From: Elusimicrobiota bacterium
GTDB lineage: Bacteria > Elusimicrobiota > Elusimicrobia > UBA1565 > UBA9628
DNA length: 7,361 bases
Assembly (NCBI GenBank): GCA_028869495.1
Contig: JAGWRY010000454.1
Span: forward strand, 1-7,361
Direction: 5' to 3'
Part shown: positions 1 to 5,822 of the stretch, in pieces
Layout: the number at the start of each line of letters is the position of its first letter
Position numbering within the stretch: position 1 is the first letter of the stretch
Position numbers and translations under genes: made by a program
The notes under the pieces: model-generated
The model's database searches: none
What the model saw: only the letters and a program-made list of their open reading frames with translations
What the model was told of the DNA's origin: nothing

Positions 1-59
1 AGCAGGATGACGAGGGTGAAGCTCTCCTTGAACATCTGGAGGATGTGGATGTCGGCCAT
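1..59 (-). CDS. 5' end of a possible second, divergent exbB (partial, runs off window)
   Basis: Reading leftward from base 59, an ATG opens 19 codons that run off the window edge. They are identical, base for base, to the first 19 codons of the complete exbB that starts at 259. The same AAGGAG ribosome-binding site sits 5 nt upstream (bases 65-70 on the opposite strand). If real, it encodes the cytoplasmic N-terminus and start of the first membrane segment of an ExbB/TolQ-family proton-channel protein, divergently transcribed from the main operon. The identity includes all synonymous positions, which is odd for an old paralog. It could instead be a fold-back assembly or amplification artefact at a contig end, or a gene copy homogenised by conversion. 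The sequence shows only that the inverted copy is present and open; whether a full gene follows cannot be seen. Confidence 0.4.
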   Translation of the reverse strand, partial: MADIHILQMFKESFTLVIL

Positions 60-247
60 GGTTTCTCCTTGATGGCTCCGGGTGCGGACGGCGGTCCTAC
101 GGCCCCGTCGGCGCGGACGCGCCCGGCGTCATCCCGGGCAGGTCCGGCGCGGGCGCCGCGGCTCCGCGGCCGCGCCGTCCCTGCCCGGGATGTCCCCGGA
201 CGCGTCCGCCCCGACGGGCCCGTAAGCCGCCGTCCGCTTTCGATCCA

Positions 248-253
248 AAGGAG
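248..253 (+). promoter_or_regulatory. Ribosome-binding site of exbB
   Basis: AAGGAG lies 5 nt before the ATG at 259 and fixes this start over upstream alternatives. The same motif occurs in inverted orientation before the ATG at 59. Confidence 0.85.
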
Positions 254-258
254 AAACC

Positions 259-873
259 ATGGCCGACATCCACATCCTCCAGATGTTCAAGGAGAGCTTC
301 ACCCTCGTCATCCTGCTCTTCCTGTCGGTGCTGTCGATCACGTTCGCGCTCGAGCGCTGGTGGTACTTCCGCACCGCCTCGGGCAGGGCCGACGACATCC
401 TCGGCGGCGTGCGCAAGCAGCTCGAGGGGGGCAAGGTCGACGCGGCGGTCGCCTGGTGCCAGAAGCACCCGTCGTCGGTCGCGCAGGTGGTCGCCTACGG
501 GCTGATGCACGCGGGGCGCTCGCGCAAGGACCTCGAGGAGCTGATGGGCTCGAAGCTCAAGGAGGAGCGCATGAAGTTCGAGCGCTACCTGGCGATCCTG
601 GGAACCCTCGGCAACATCGCGCCGTTCATCGGCCTGTTCGGCACGGTCGTCGGCATCATCCGCGCGTTCCGCGACCTGGCGGCGTCGGGGACCGGCGGGC
701 CGTCGGTCGTCGCGGCGGGCATCGCCGAGGCGCTGGTCTCGACGGCGGCCGGGCTGATCGTCGCGATCCCGGCGGCGGTCCTCTACAACTATTTCATGGG
801 GCGCCTGAAGCGGCAGACGGTCGAGATGGAGGTCGCGAGCACGCGCCTGACCGTGATGCTCGGCGCGAAGTAA
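259..873 (+). CDS. exbB: ExbB/TolQ/MotA-family proton channel protein
   Basis: Inner-membrane subunit of a proton-motive-force-driven motor; with ExbD it forms the channel that energises a TonB-type protein. The 204-residue product (E. coli ExbB has 244, TolQ 230) has the family's three membrane segments: about residues 14-31, 111-134 and 150-179. The second carries the GLFGTVVGI motif and the third IAEAL followed by STAAGLIVAIPA. Thr129, Glu157 and Thr162 align with E. coli ExbB Thr148, Glu176 and Thr181, the pore residues, and the 33-residue Thr-Thr spacing is kept. The cytoplasmic loop between segments 1 and 2 (about 32-110) is charged and helical, as in the family. ATG 259 has a strong ribosome-binding site. 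It is the first gene of a five-gene operon, with exbD starting 10 nt after the stop. ExbB versus TolQ cannot be decided by sequence alone; the TonB-like partner favours ExbB. Confidence 0.95.
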   Translation: MADIHILQMFKESFTLVILLFLSVLSITFALERWWYFRTASGRADDILGGVRKQLEGGKVDAAVAWCQKHPSSVAQVVAYGLMHAGRSRKDLEELMGSKLKEERMKFERYLAILGTLGNIAPFIGLFGTVVGIIRAFRDLAASGTGGPSVVAAGIAEALVSTAAGLIVAIPAAVLYNYFMGRLKRQTVEMEVASTRLTVMLGAK

Positions 874-883
874 GGGGGAATCG

Positions 884-1297
884 GTGGCGGTCACCGGCCA
901 GAACGACGACGAGCCGATCACGGCGATCAACGTCACGCCCTTGGTCGACGTGTGCCTGGTCCTCGTCATCATCTTCATGGCCGTCGCGCCGATGGCGATC
1001 ACGCTCGGCATCAAGGTCCTCGAGTCGCGCTCGTCGACGGCGAAGGGCAAGGCCTCGGTCAGCGAGAACGTGCAGGTCAAGGTCGCGCTCGACGGCTCGA
1101 TCACGGTCAACGGGGTCAAGACCGACGGCCTGACCTTCCGGCGCGTGCTCGTCGACGCGCTCGCGCGCAGCAAGGACCGGATGGTGATCGTGTCGGCCGA
1201 CGCGCGCAACAAGGTCGGACTGATCGTCGACGTCCTCGACCAGTCGAAGCAGCTCGGCGCGCAGAAGCTCGCGCTGATGAAGGCGGGAGGCGCCTGA
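884..1297 (+). CDS. exbD: ExbD/TolR-family protein 1 (non-canonical linker)
   Basis: Second motor component: a short cytoplasmic tail, one membrane helix inside the ExbB ring, and a periplasmic domain. The 137-residue protein starts at GTG, preceded by a purine-rich AGGGGG at 873-878. The signature NVTPLVDV is followed by a hydrophobic helix (about 20-36). Asp22 is equivalent to the essential proton-carrying Asp25 of E. coli ExbD. After the helix it reads KVLES where the next paralog and most ExbD proteins have a V-(D/N)-L-P motif, so the linker motif thought to help contact TonB is missing. The periplasmic domain (about 65-134) has the usual alternating strands and helices of the family. The stop overlaps the start of the second exbD by one base, indicating translational coupling. 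Confidence 0.92.
   Translation: MAVTGQNDDEPITAINVTPLVDVCLVLVIIFMAVAPMAITLGIKVLESRSSTAKGKASVSENVQVKVALDGSITVNGVKTDGLTFRRVLVDALARSKDRMVIVSADARNKVGLIVDVLDQSKQLGAQKLALMKAGGA
942..980 (+). repeat. 39-nt direct repeat, copy 1 (exbD membrane helix)
   Basis: Exact match to 1355-1393. It encodes Val21 to Met32 of the membrane helix, including the essential Asp22, with every wobble base identical although the rest of the two genes is well diverged. Confidence 0.95.
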
Positions 1298-1707
1298 TGG
1301 CCGGGGCGAGCTCGAACGACGACGGCCCGATCGTCAACATCAACATCACGCCGCTGGTCGACGTGTGCCTGGTCCTCGTCATCATCTTCATGGTGACCGC
1401 GCCGATGTTCTCGGAGCCGGCGCTGAAGGTGGACCTGCCGAAGGCGCACACGCGCGAAGGCGAGGAGAAGGACAAGGTCACGCTGACGCTCTCGAAGGAC
1501 GGCCGGTACGCGGTCGACTACGAGAAGTTCTCCGACATGGACAAGCTCGAGGCCGCGCTCAAGCTCAAGCTCGCCGAGAGCCAGTCGAAGCTCGTCGTCC
1601 TGCGCGCGGACAAGGACGCCGACTACGGGCCGCTGACCGAGCTGATGGCGCGCGCGAAGGACGCCGGAGCGCTGTCGATGACGATCGCGACGGAGCAGGA
1701 GAAATGA
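1297..1707 (+). CDS. exbD: ExbD/TolR-family protein 2 (canonical)
   Basis: Second ExbD paralog, 136 residues. The ATG at 1297 shares its A with the TGA stop of the preceding gene, and GGAGG at 1286-1290 lies 6 nt upstream. It has the INITPLVDV signature, Asp22 as the proton-relay residue, a single helix (about 20-36), and VDLP at residues 45-48, matching the conserved V-N/D-L-P linker motif of ExbD. The periplasmic domain (about 58-132) follows the family pattern. ExbD works as a dimer inside an ExbB pentamer, so two different, co-translated paralogs could form a heterodimer. One ExbB with two ExbD-type proteins is known from Xanthomonas (exbB-exbD1-exbD2) and the Myxococcus AglRQS gliding motor. 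Its TGA overlaps the ATG of the TonB gene. Confidence 0.93.
   Translation: MAGASSNDDGPIVNINITPLVDVCLVLVIIFMVTAPMFSEPALKVDLPKAHTREGEEKDKVTLTLSKDGRYAVDYEKFSDMDKLEAALKLKLAESQSKLVVLRADKDADYGPLTELMARAKDAGALSMTIATEQEK
1355..1393 (+). repeat. 39-nt direct repeat, copy 2 (exbD membrane helix)
   Basis: Second copy of 942-980, in the same reading frame and at the same residues (21-32) of the second ExbD. Confidence 0.95.
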
Positions 1708-2777
1708 GCCCGGACGCGGCGCGGGGGAGGCTGCCGGCGTGGGCGATCGTCTCGATCGCCTTCCACGCGGGGCTCCTCGCGCTCTTCTTCGGCATGACCC
1801 GCGAGGCGCCGAAGCAGGCCGCGCAGGTCGTCGAGGGGGTCAGCCTCCTGCTTCCGTCGGCCCAGCCGCGGCCTGCCGAGGCGGCGCCCAAGCCGAAGCC
1901 CCTGTCCACGTTCGACTTCCTGAAGCTGGCCCTGCCGACGATCCCGCGCGCGGCGGCGCCCGAGCAGATGAGCCTGAAGCTGCCGGAGGAGAAACTGCAT
2001 CTGGCCGAGGCGCCGAAGCTGCAGGACCGCGCGCATCGCGACCTGGGGCCCAAGCTCAAGGCGCTGGACCTTTCGCACGCGCGCACGGCGCCGGAGGACC
2101 TGAGCGTCAAGTTTCACGACCGCCGCCAGGCGGAGGCCGCGCTGGCCGCCCTGCCGCGCCTGGAGGACGTCGGGCAGAGGCGCGTCGCGAACCTGCCGCA
2201 GGCGCTGAAGCTCGAGGAGCGCCGCCGCGAGGCCGTCTCCCAGATCGGCCTGCCGTCGGCGGACCTCCCGGAGACGTCCCGCCGCCGCGGGCTCGAGGCC
2301 GCGCAGGCCCTGCAGGACGCCGCGCCGCCGCCCGAGGAGCGGCGCTCCGCGCTCTCGTCGCTCCTGCCGTCGAGCCCGATCGGCCTCTCCGACCGCCCGC
2401 AGGCGGCGCCGAAGCCGGACGCGCTCTCCGCGCCGGTCCCGAAGATCGAGCGGCGGCGCGCGAAGATCGCGGCCGCGTCCGCGCCGAAGGCCGTCGACAT
2501 CGAGGGCCCGCTCGCCGACCGCCGCGTGACCGCCTACCGGGTCCCGCCCTTCCCGGACTGGCTGAAGAACCGCGGGATCCTGGAGGCCGACGTGCGCATC
2601 CGCTTCACCGTCGACGAGACCGGCGCCGTGCGGCCGGGGATGCGGGTCGTCTCGACGTCCGGCGACTCGCGCCTCGACCAGGTCGCGATGGACTCTTTGA
2701 AGAACTGGCGCTTCGAGCCCAAGCCGGGCGCGGGCGTCGAGTGGGGCGTCATCACCTTCCGCTTCGTCCTGGAGTGA
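1704..2777 (+). CDS. tonB: TonB-family energy transducer with a long charged linker
   Basis: Periplasm-spanning arm that carries energy from the ExbB/ExbD motor to an outer-membrane partner. The 357-residue product (E. coli TonB has 239) starts at an ATG overlapping the previous stop (ATGA). The N-terminal membrane helix (about 12-31) holds Ser17-x3-His21, matching Ser16/His20 of E. coli TonB, where the His is essential for coupling to ExbB/D. Residues 32-277 form a very long linker. It is not the usual Glu-Pro/Lys-Pro repeat but is rich in Arg, Lys, Glu, Ala and Leu, with recurring K-L-x-L-P-like patches (about 70-110) and probable helices. Residues 278-357 are a TonB C-terminal domain: YRVPPFPDWL, then a strand, VDETGAV, STSGDSRLD, and NWRFEPKP. 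A TolA-like role is possible given the helical linker, but the C-terminus is TonB type. Confidence 0.9.
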   Translation: MSPDAARGRLPAWAIVSIAFHAGLLALFFGMTREAPKQAAQVVEGVSLLLPSAQPRPAEAAPKPKPLSTFDFLKLALPTIPRAAAPEQMSLKLPEEKLHLAEAPKLQDRAHRDLGPKLKALDLSHARTAPEDLSVKFHDRRQAEAALAALPRLEDVGQRRVANLPQALKLEERRREAVSQIGLPSADLPETSRRRGLEAAQALQDAAPPPEERRSALSSLLPSSPIGLSDRPQAAPKPDALSAPVPKIERRRAKIAAASAPKAVDIEGPLADRRVTAYRVPPFPDWLKNRGILEADVRIRFTVDETGAVRPGMRVVSTSGDSRLDQVAMDSLKNWRFEPKPGAGVEWGVITFRFVLE

Positions 2778-2779
2778 AC

Positions 2780-3745
2780 ATGAGAAACGCGATCGTCGCC
2801 GTGCTGCTGCTCGCCGCCTCGGCCGGAGCCCGCGCGCAGGACCAGGGCTCGGCTCCGGCGCAGGACCCGTCCGCCTCGAGCGGGCCGGTCAGCGGCGGAC
2901 TGCCGACCGAGATCGTCATCAAGTCGAACGGCGCGAAGGTGACGGACAAGAAGCCGCCGCTCAACATCAACGTGGACCCGTTCGAGACGATCCGCCCGGA
3001 CCTGAAGCCCGACGAGAGCCTGCTGCTGGCCGTCTCGCCGCTGACCGTCTCCTGGCGCCGCACGCACCCGGAGTTCCTGCTGGACGAGCGCGTGATCCAG
3101 CCCTGGCGCACGACGTTCAGCGCCAAGCCCGGCATCCTGTTTCGCGTGCGCCAGCAGATGTCCGACGCCCTCGGCGAGCTGCCGCCCGAGAAGGAGCTGC
3201 GCCGCTGGTCGTGGAGCCTCGCGATCGCCGACGAGGAGGGCCGCGTCTTCCACCACTACGAGGGCCAGGGCGAACCGCCGAAGACGCTGGTCTGGAGCGG
3301 GCAGAACGACCAGGGTGAGTGGATCCGCGCGGGCCGCTCGTATTCGCCGGTCTACACCTTCACCAGCCCCGACGGCTCCCCGCGCACCCGCGTCGGGGCG
3401 CCGCTGGACTTCAAGGGGATCGTCCACCAGGAGGACACCGGCCTGCACATCAGCCTGGACTCGTCGGTCCTCTTCGGCCCGGCGCGCACCGGGACCTCCC
3501 TGCAGGACCCGGCCGGCGCCGGCCTCCTGCGCGGGGCCGCCGACCTGATCAAGCGCCGCTACTCGGGCATCCCGATCGCGGTGCGCGTCTACGCGAACAC
3601 CCAGGAGCTCGGGCAGACCCAGGCCCAGGCGGTCCAGGACTTCCTGCTGGCCCAGCTGATGCTGCCGGTCCGACAGATCTCGACCGACGCGGCGCGCGCG
3701 CCGTTCAGCGACCAGCGCGTCGAGGTCGTCCTGCTCAACCGCTGA
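2780..3745 (+). CDS. Secreted FlgD-Ig / OmpA-like domain protein
   Basis: Last gene of the exb operon; ATG lies 2 nt after the tonB stop, with GGAG at 2771-2774. The 321-residue product has a signal peptide (hydrophobic 4-16, likely cleavage after Ala-Arg-Ala at 17-19) and no lipobox Cys, so it is probably periplasmic or surface-associated but not a lipoprotein. Residues 20-60 are low-complexity. Residues 61-138 were not recognised. Residues 139-205 match the FlgD-type Ig pattern: WSWSLAIADEEGRV, then VWSGQNDQGEW, then AGRSY and SPDG. Residues 223-318 resemble an OmpA C-terminal domain: LDSSVLF at its start, VRVYANT, QAQAVQDFL, and DQRVEVVL at its end. The Asp and Arg that bind diaminopimelate in typical OmpA domains appear as Asn and Gln, and the loop between them is shortened, so peptidoglycan binding is doubtful. 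Its position parallels Pal in Tol operons. Exact function unknown. Confidence 0.8.
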   Translation: MRNAIVAVLLLAASAGARAQDQGSAPAQDPSASSGPVSGGLPTEIVIKSNGAKVTDKKPPLNINVDPFETIRPDLKPDESLLLAVSPLTVSWRRTHPEFLLDERVIQPWRTTFSAKPGILFRVRQQMSDALGELPPEKELRRWSWSLAIADEEGRVFHHYEGQGEPPKTLVWSGQNDQGEWIRAGRSYSPVYTFTSPDGSPRTRVGAPLDFKGIVHQEDTGLHISLDSSVLFGPARTGTSLQDPAGAGLLRGAADLIKRRYSGIPIAVRVYANTQELGQTQAQAVQDFLLAQLMLPVRQISTDAARAPFSDQRVEVVLLNR

Positions 3746-3768
3746 GCGCGGCCGTCGCGTTGCGAGCT

Positions 3769-3788
3769 CGCCGGGCGCCCGCCCGGCG
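3769..3788. terminator. GC-rich hairpin after the exb operon (possible terminator)
   Basis: An 8-bp perfect stem (3769-3776 with 3781-3788) encloses the 4-nt loop GCCC, 24 nt after the stop of the last exb-operon gene. No T-run follows, so it is not a classical Rho-independent terminator. It may slow polymerase, protect the 3' end, or be chance in GC-rich DNA. Confidence 0.35.
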
Positions 3789-3802
3789 GGCCCGCCGCGG
3801 AG

Positions 3803-3832
3803 TGGAAAAGCGGGGGGCAAAAGCGCTAGGAT
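3803..3832 (+). promoter_or_regulatory. Candidate promoter of the gap operon
   Basis: TGGAAA (3803-3808, 4 of 6 to TTGACA) and TAGGAT (3827-3832, 4 of 6 to TATAAT) are 18 nt apart, in a locally AT-richer patch of the intergenic region. Transcription would start near 3839, right at the hairpin before the gap ribosome-binding site. Both boxes are imperfect; the consensus for this organism is unknown. Confidence 0.35.
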
Positions 3833-3840
3833 GAGGCGTC

Positions 3841-3857
3841 GCCGGCGGCACGCCGGC
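3841..3857 (+). other. Hairpin in the gap 5' leader
   Basis: A perfect 7-bp stem (GCCGGCG, 3841-3847, with CGCCGGC, 3851-3857) closes a 3-nt loop GCA. It ends 2 nt before GGAGG (3860-3864), the gap ribosome-binding site 10 nt upstream of ATG 3875. If transcription starts near 3839 the mRNA would begin with this stem, a placement known to stabilise some bacterial mRNAs. The role is inferred. Confidence 0.45.
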
Positions 3858-3874
3858 CCGGAGGACCTTATATC

Positions 3875-4894
3875 ATGGCGACCAAAGTCGGCATCAACGG
3901 TTTCGGACGCATCGGACGGCTCGTCCTGCGCGCGGGGCTCAAGAACCCGGACCTTCAGTTCGTCGCGATCAACGATCTGACGGACGCGAAGACGAACGCG
4001 CACCTCTTCAAGTACGACTCGACGTTCGGCCCTTACCCGGGCACGGTCAAGGCGGTCGGCAGCGACCTGGAGATCGACGGCCGGCTGATCAAGGTCTTCG
4101 CCGAGAAGGACCCGGCGAACCTGCCGTGGGCCTCGGCCGGCGTCGACATCGTGATCGAGTCGACGGGCCTCTTCACCGAGGCCGAGAAGGCCAAGGGGCA
4201 CCTGAAGGGCGGCGCGAAGAAGGTCGTGATCTCGGCCCCGGCCAAGGGCGAGGACATCACGATCTGCATGGGGATCAACGACGAGCTCTACGACGCGGCC
4301 AAGCACCACGTGATCTCGAACGCGTCGTGCACGACGAACTGCCTGGCGCCGGTCGCGAAGGTCCTCGACGAGTCCTTCGGCGTCAAGTACGGCTACATGA
4401 CGACGGTCCACTCCTACACGAACGACCAGAACCTGCTCGACCAGCGCCACAAGGACCTGCGCCGCGCGCGCGCGGCCGCGGTCAGCATGATCCCGTCCTC
4501 GACGGGAGCCGCGAAGGCGATCGGCCTGGTCCTGCCGAAGCTGAAGGGCAAGCTCTCGGGCATGGCGGTCCGCGTGCCGACCCCGGACGGCTCGCTCGTC
4601 GACCTGACCGCGATGGTCGACAAGCCGGTCACGAAGGAGCAGGTCAACGAGGCCTTCCGGAAGGCCGCCGCGGCCGGCAAGCTCAAGGGCATCCTCTACT
4701 ACAACGAGGACCCGATCGTGTCGCGCGACATCGTCGGCAACCAGCACAGCTCGATCTTCGACGCGACGCTGACCGAGGTCGTCGACGGGCACATGGTCAA
4801 GGCCTTCGCCTGGTACGACAACGAGTGGGGCTACTCGAACCGCGTCGTCGACCTCGCCGCCCACATCGCGAAGAAGGTCGGCGTCGCCGCCTGA
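3875..4894 (+). CDS. gap: Glyceraldehyde-3-phosphate dehydrogenase (phosphorylating)
   Basis: Cytoplasmic glycolytic enzyme: glyceraldehyde 3-phosphate + NAD+ + phosphate to 1,3-bisphosphoglycerate + NADH, reversible. The 339-residue length is normal for bacterial GapA. The N-terminal Rossmann domain starts GINGFGRIGR (6-15). Asp34 in IND sits at the end of the second strand and favours NAD over NADP. The active-site motif SNASCTTNCLAP gives the catalytic Cys152, and His179 in TTVHSYTND is its activating base. Phosphate-site motif SSTGAAKAIG (208-217) and C-terminal WYDNEWGYS (313-321) are intact. It has a good ribosome-binding site and is the first gene of the metabolic operon, followed 4 nt later by the arginase. 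Its product is the substrate of the pgk enzyme two genes downstream. Confidence 0.98.
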   Translation: MATKVGINGFGRIGRLVLRAGLKNPDLQFVAINDLTDAKTNAHLFKYDSTFGPYPGTVKAVGSDLEIDGRLIKVFAEKDPANLPWASAGVDIVIESTGLFTEAEKAKGHLKGGAKKVVISAPAKGEDITICMGINDELYDAAKHHVISNASCTTNCLAPVAKVLDESFGVKYGYMTTVHSYTNDQNLLDQRHKDLRRARAAAVSMIPSSTGAAKAIGLVLPKLKGKLSGMAVRVPTPDGSLVDLTAMVDKPVTKEQVNEAFRKAAAAGKLKGILYYNEDPIVSRDIVGNQHSSIFDATLTEVVDGHMVKAFAWYDNEWGYSNRVVDLAAHIAKKVGVAA

Positions 4895-4898
4895 GCCT

Positions 4899-5807
4899 TT
4901 GAAGAAGAAGCACGCGACCGTCATCGGCGTGCCCCTCGACTACGGGGCCTCGAAGCGGGGCGCCTCGGGCGGCCCCGCGGCCGTGCGCCGCGCGGGCCTC
5001 GTCGAGGGCCTCGAGGCGCTGGACCTGGAGGTCGCCGACGCCGGCGACCTCGCGGTGCCGAAGGTCGCCAAGGAGGCCAAGGGCCGGCTCAAGAACGGCC
5101 CGGCGATCCTGAAGGTCTGCCGCGCGCTCGAGAAGCAGACCTACGAGGCCGTCGCCAACGGCTCGACGCCGATCACGCTCGGCGGCGACCACAGCCTGGC
5201 GGTCGGCTCGGTGTCCGGCGTCGCGCGCGCGCTGCGCGACAAGGGACGCAAGGCCGGCCTGATCTGGGTCGACGCGCACGCCGACATGAACACCCCGGAG
5301 ACCTCGCCGACCGGCAACGTGCACGGGATGCCCTTGGCGCACCTGCTCGGCATGGGGCACGCGGGCTTCTCGCGCCTCGGCGGCTTCTCGCCGAAGGTGG
5401 ACCCGCGCAACGTGGTCCTCCTCGGCGTGCGCGACGTGGACCGCGCGGAGGCCGTCAACATCCGCAAGTCCGGCATCCGAGTCTTCTCGATGCAGGAGAT
5501 CGACCGCTTCGGCATGGGCGTCGTCACCGAGCAGGCGATCGACATGGCCAGCGACGGCACCGCCGGCTTCCACGTCAGCTTCGACATCGACTCGGTGGAC
5601 CCGGGCAACGCGCCCGGCACCGGCACGATCAAGCGCGGCGGGCTGACCTACCGCGAGAGCCACCTGTTCATGGAGCTCGTCGCCGACTCGGAGCGCATGG
5701 TCGGGCTCGACCTCGTCGAGGTCAACCCGCTCGAGGACACGCAGAACGCGACCGCCGTCCTCGCCTCCGAGCTCATCGCCTCGGCGATGGGCAAGAACAT
5801 CTACTAA
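4899..5807 (+). CDS. rocF: Arginase (ureohydrolase family)
   Basis: Predicted to hydrolyse L-arginine to L-ornithine and urea with a binuclear manganese centre. The 302-residue length is typical. All metal ligands are visible: His98 in GGDHS, Asp125/His127/Asp129 in WVDAHADMNT, Asp229 and Asp231 in SFDIDSVDPG. Glu274 in EVNP matches the catalytic Glu277 of human arginase. The SPTGNVHGMP segment (136-145) matches the substrate-specificity loop of arginases rather than agmatinases, and GGLTYRESH is also arginase-like. The start is a TTG at 4899, only 4 nt after the gap stop and without a recognisable ribosome-binding site, so translation probably depends on coupling to gap; no other early in-frame start exists. 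Its place between gap and pgk is unusual. Other ureohydrolase substrates (for example guanidino acids) are less likely but not excluded. Confidence 0.92.
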   Translation: MKKKHATVIGVPLDYGASKRGASGGPAAVRRAGLVEGLEALDLEVADAGDLAVPKVAKEAKGRLKNGPAILKVCRALEKQTYEAVANGSTPITLGGDHSLAVGSVSGVARALRDKGRKAGLIWVDAHADMNTPETSPTGNVHGMPLAHLLGMGHAGFSRLGGFSPKVDPRNVVLLGVRDVDRAEAVNIRKSGIRVFSMQEIDRFGMGVVTEQAIDMASDGTAGFHVSFDIDSVDPGNAPGTGTIKRGGLTYRESHLFMELVADSERMVGLDLVEVNPLEDTQNATAVLASELIASAMGKNIY

Positions 5808-5809
5808 GC

Positions 5810-5814
5810 AAGGA
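5810..5814 (+). promoter_or_regulatory. Ribosome-binding site of pgk
   Basis: AAGGA lies in the 15-nt gap between the arginase stop and the pgk ATG, 8 nt upstream of the start. No separate promoter is visible, so pgk is probably co-transcribed from gap. Confidence 0.7.
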
Positions 5815-5822
5815 CCGTCCCC

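Larger units (their letters stand above)
1..317. repeat. Large imperfect palindrome with perfect 70-nt outer arms
   Basis: Bases 1-70 are the exact reverse complement of 248-317; the match is cut by the window edge, so 70 nt is a minimum. Inward the symmetry continues with differences: 84-94 pairs with 227-237 (11 of 11), 112-152 with 170-210 (35 of 41), and 156-161 with 164-169 (6 of 6), leaving a 2-nt loop at 162-163. Small length differences (1-3 nt) separate these blocks. The arms contain the exbB start and its ribosome-binding site; the inner part is the intergenic DNA between the two divergent starts. No convincing -35/-10 pair was found in 71-247. Such a structure could be a duplicated divergent promoter region or a strand-switch product. 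Confidence 0.9.

Noticed and set aside
45..1133. Open + frame overlapping exbB and the first exbD
   Set aside because: Out of frame with the motif-bearing genes; Arg/Pro/Ala-rich with no family signature and no ribosome-binding site.
97..1449. Open - frame across the exbB/exbD region
   Set aside because: Shadow of the exbB and exbD genes; short hydrophobic or charged patches only mirror the sense codons.
2534..4924. Open frame of about 800 codons on the - strand
   Set aside because: Antisense to the TonB C-terminus, the OmpA-like gene and gap, with the same composition artefact and no recognisable domain.
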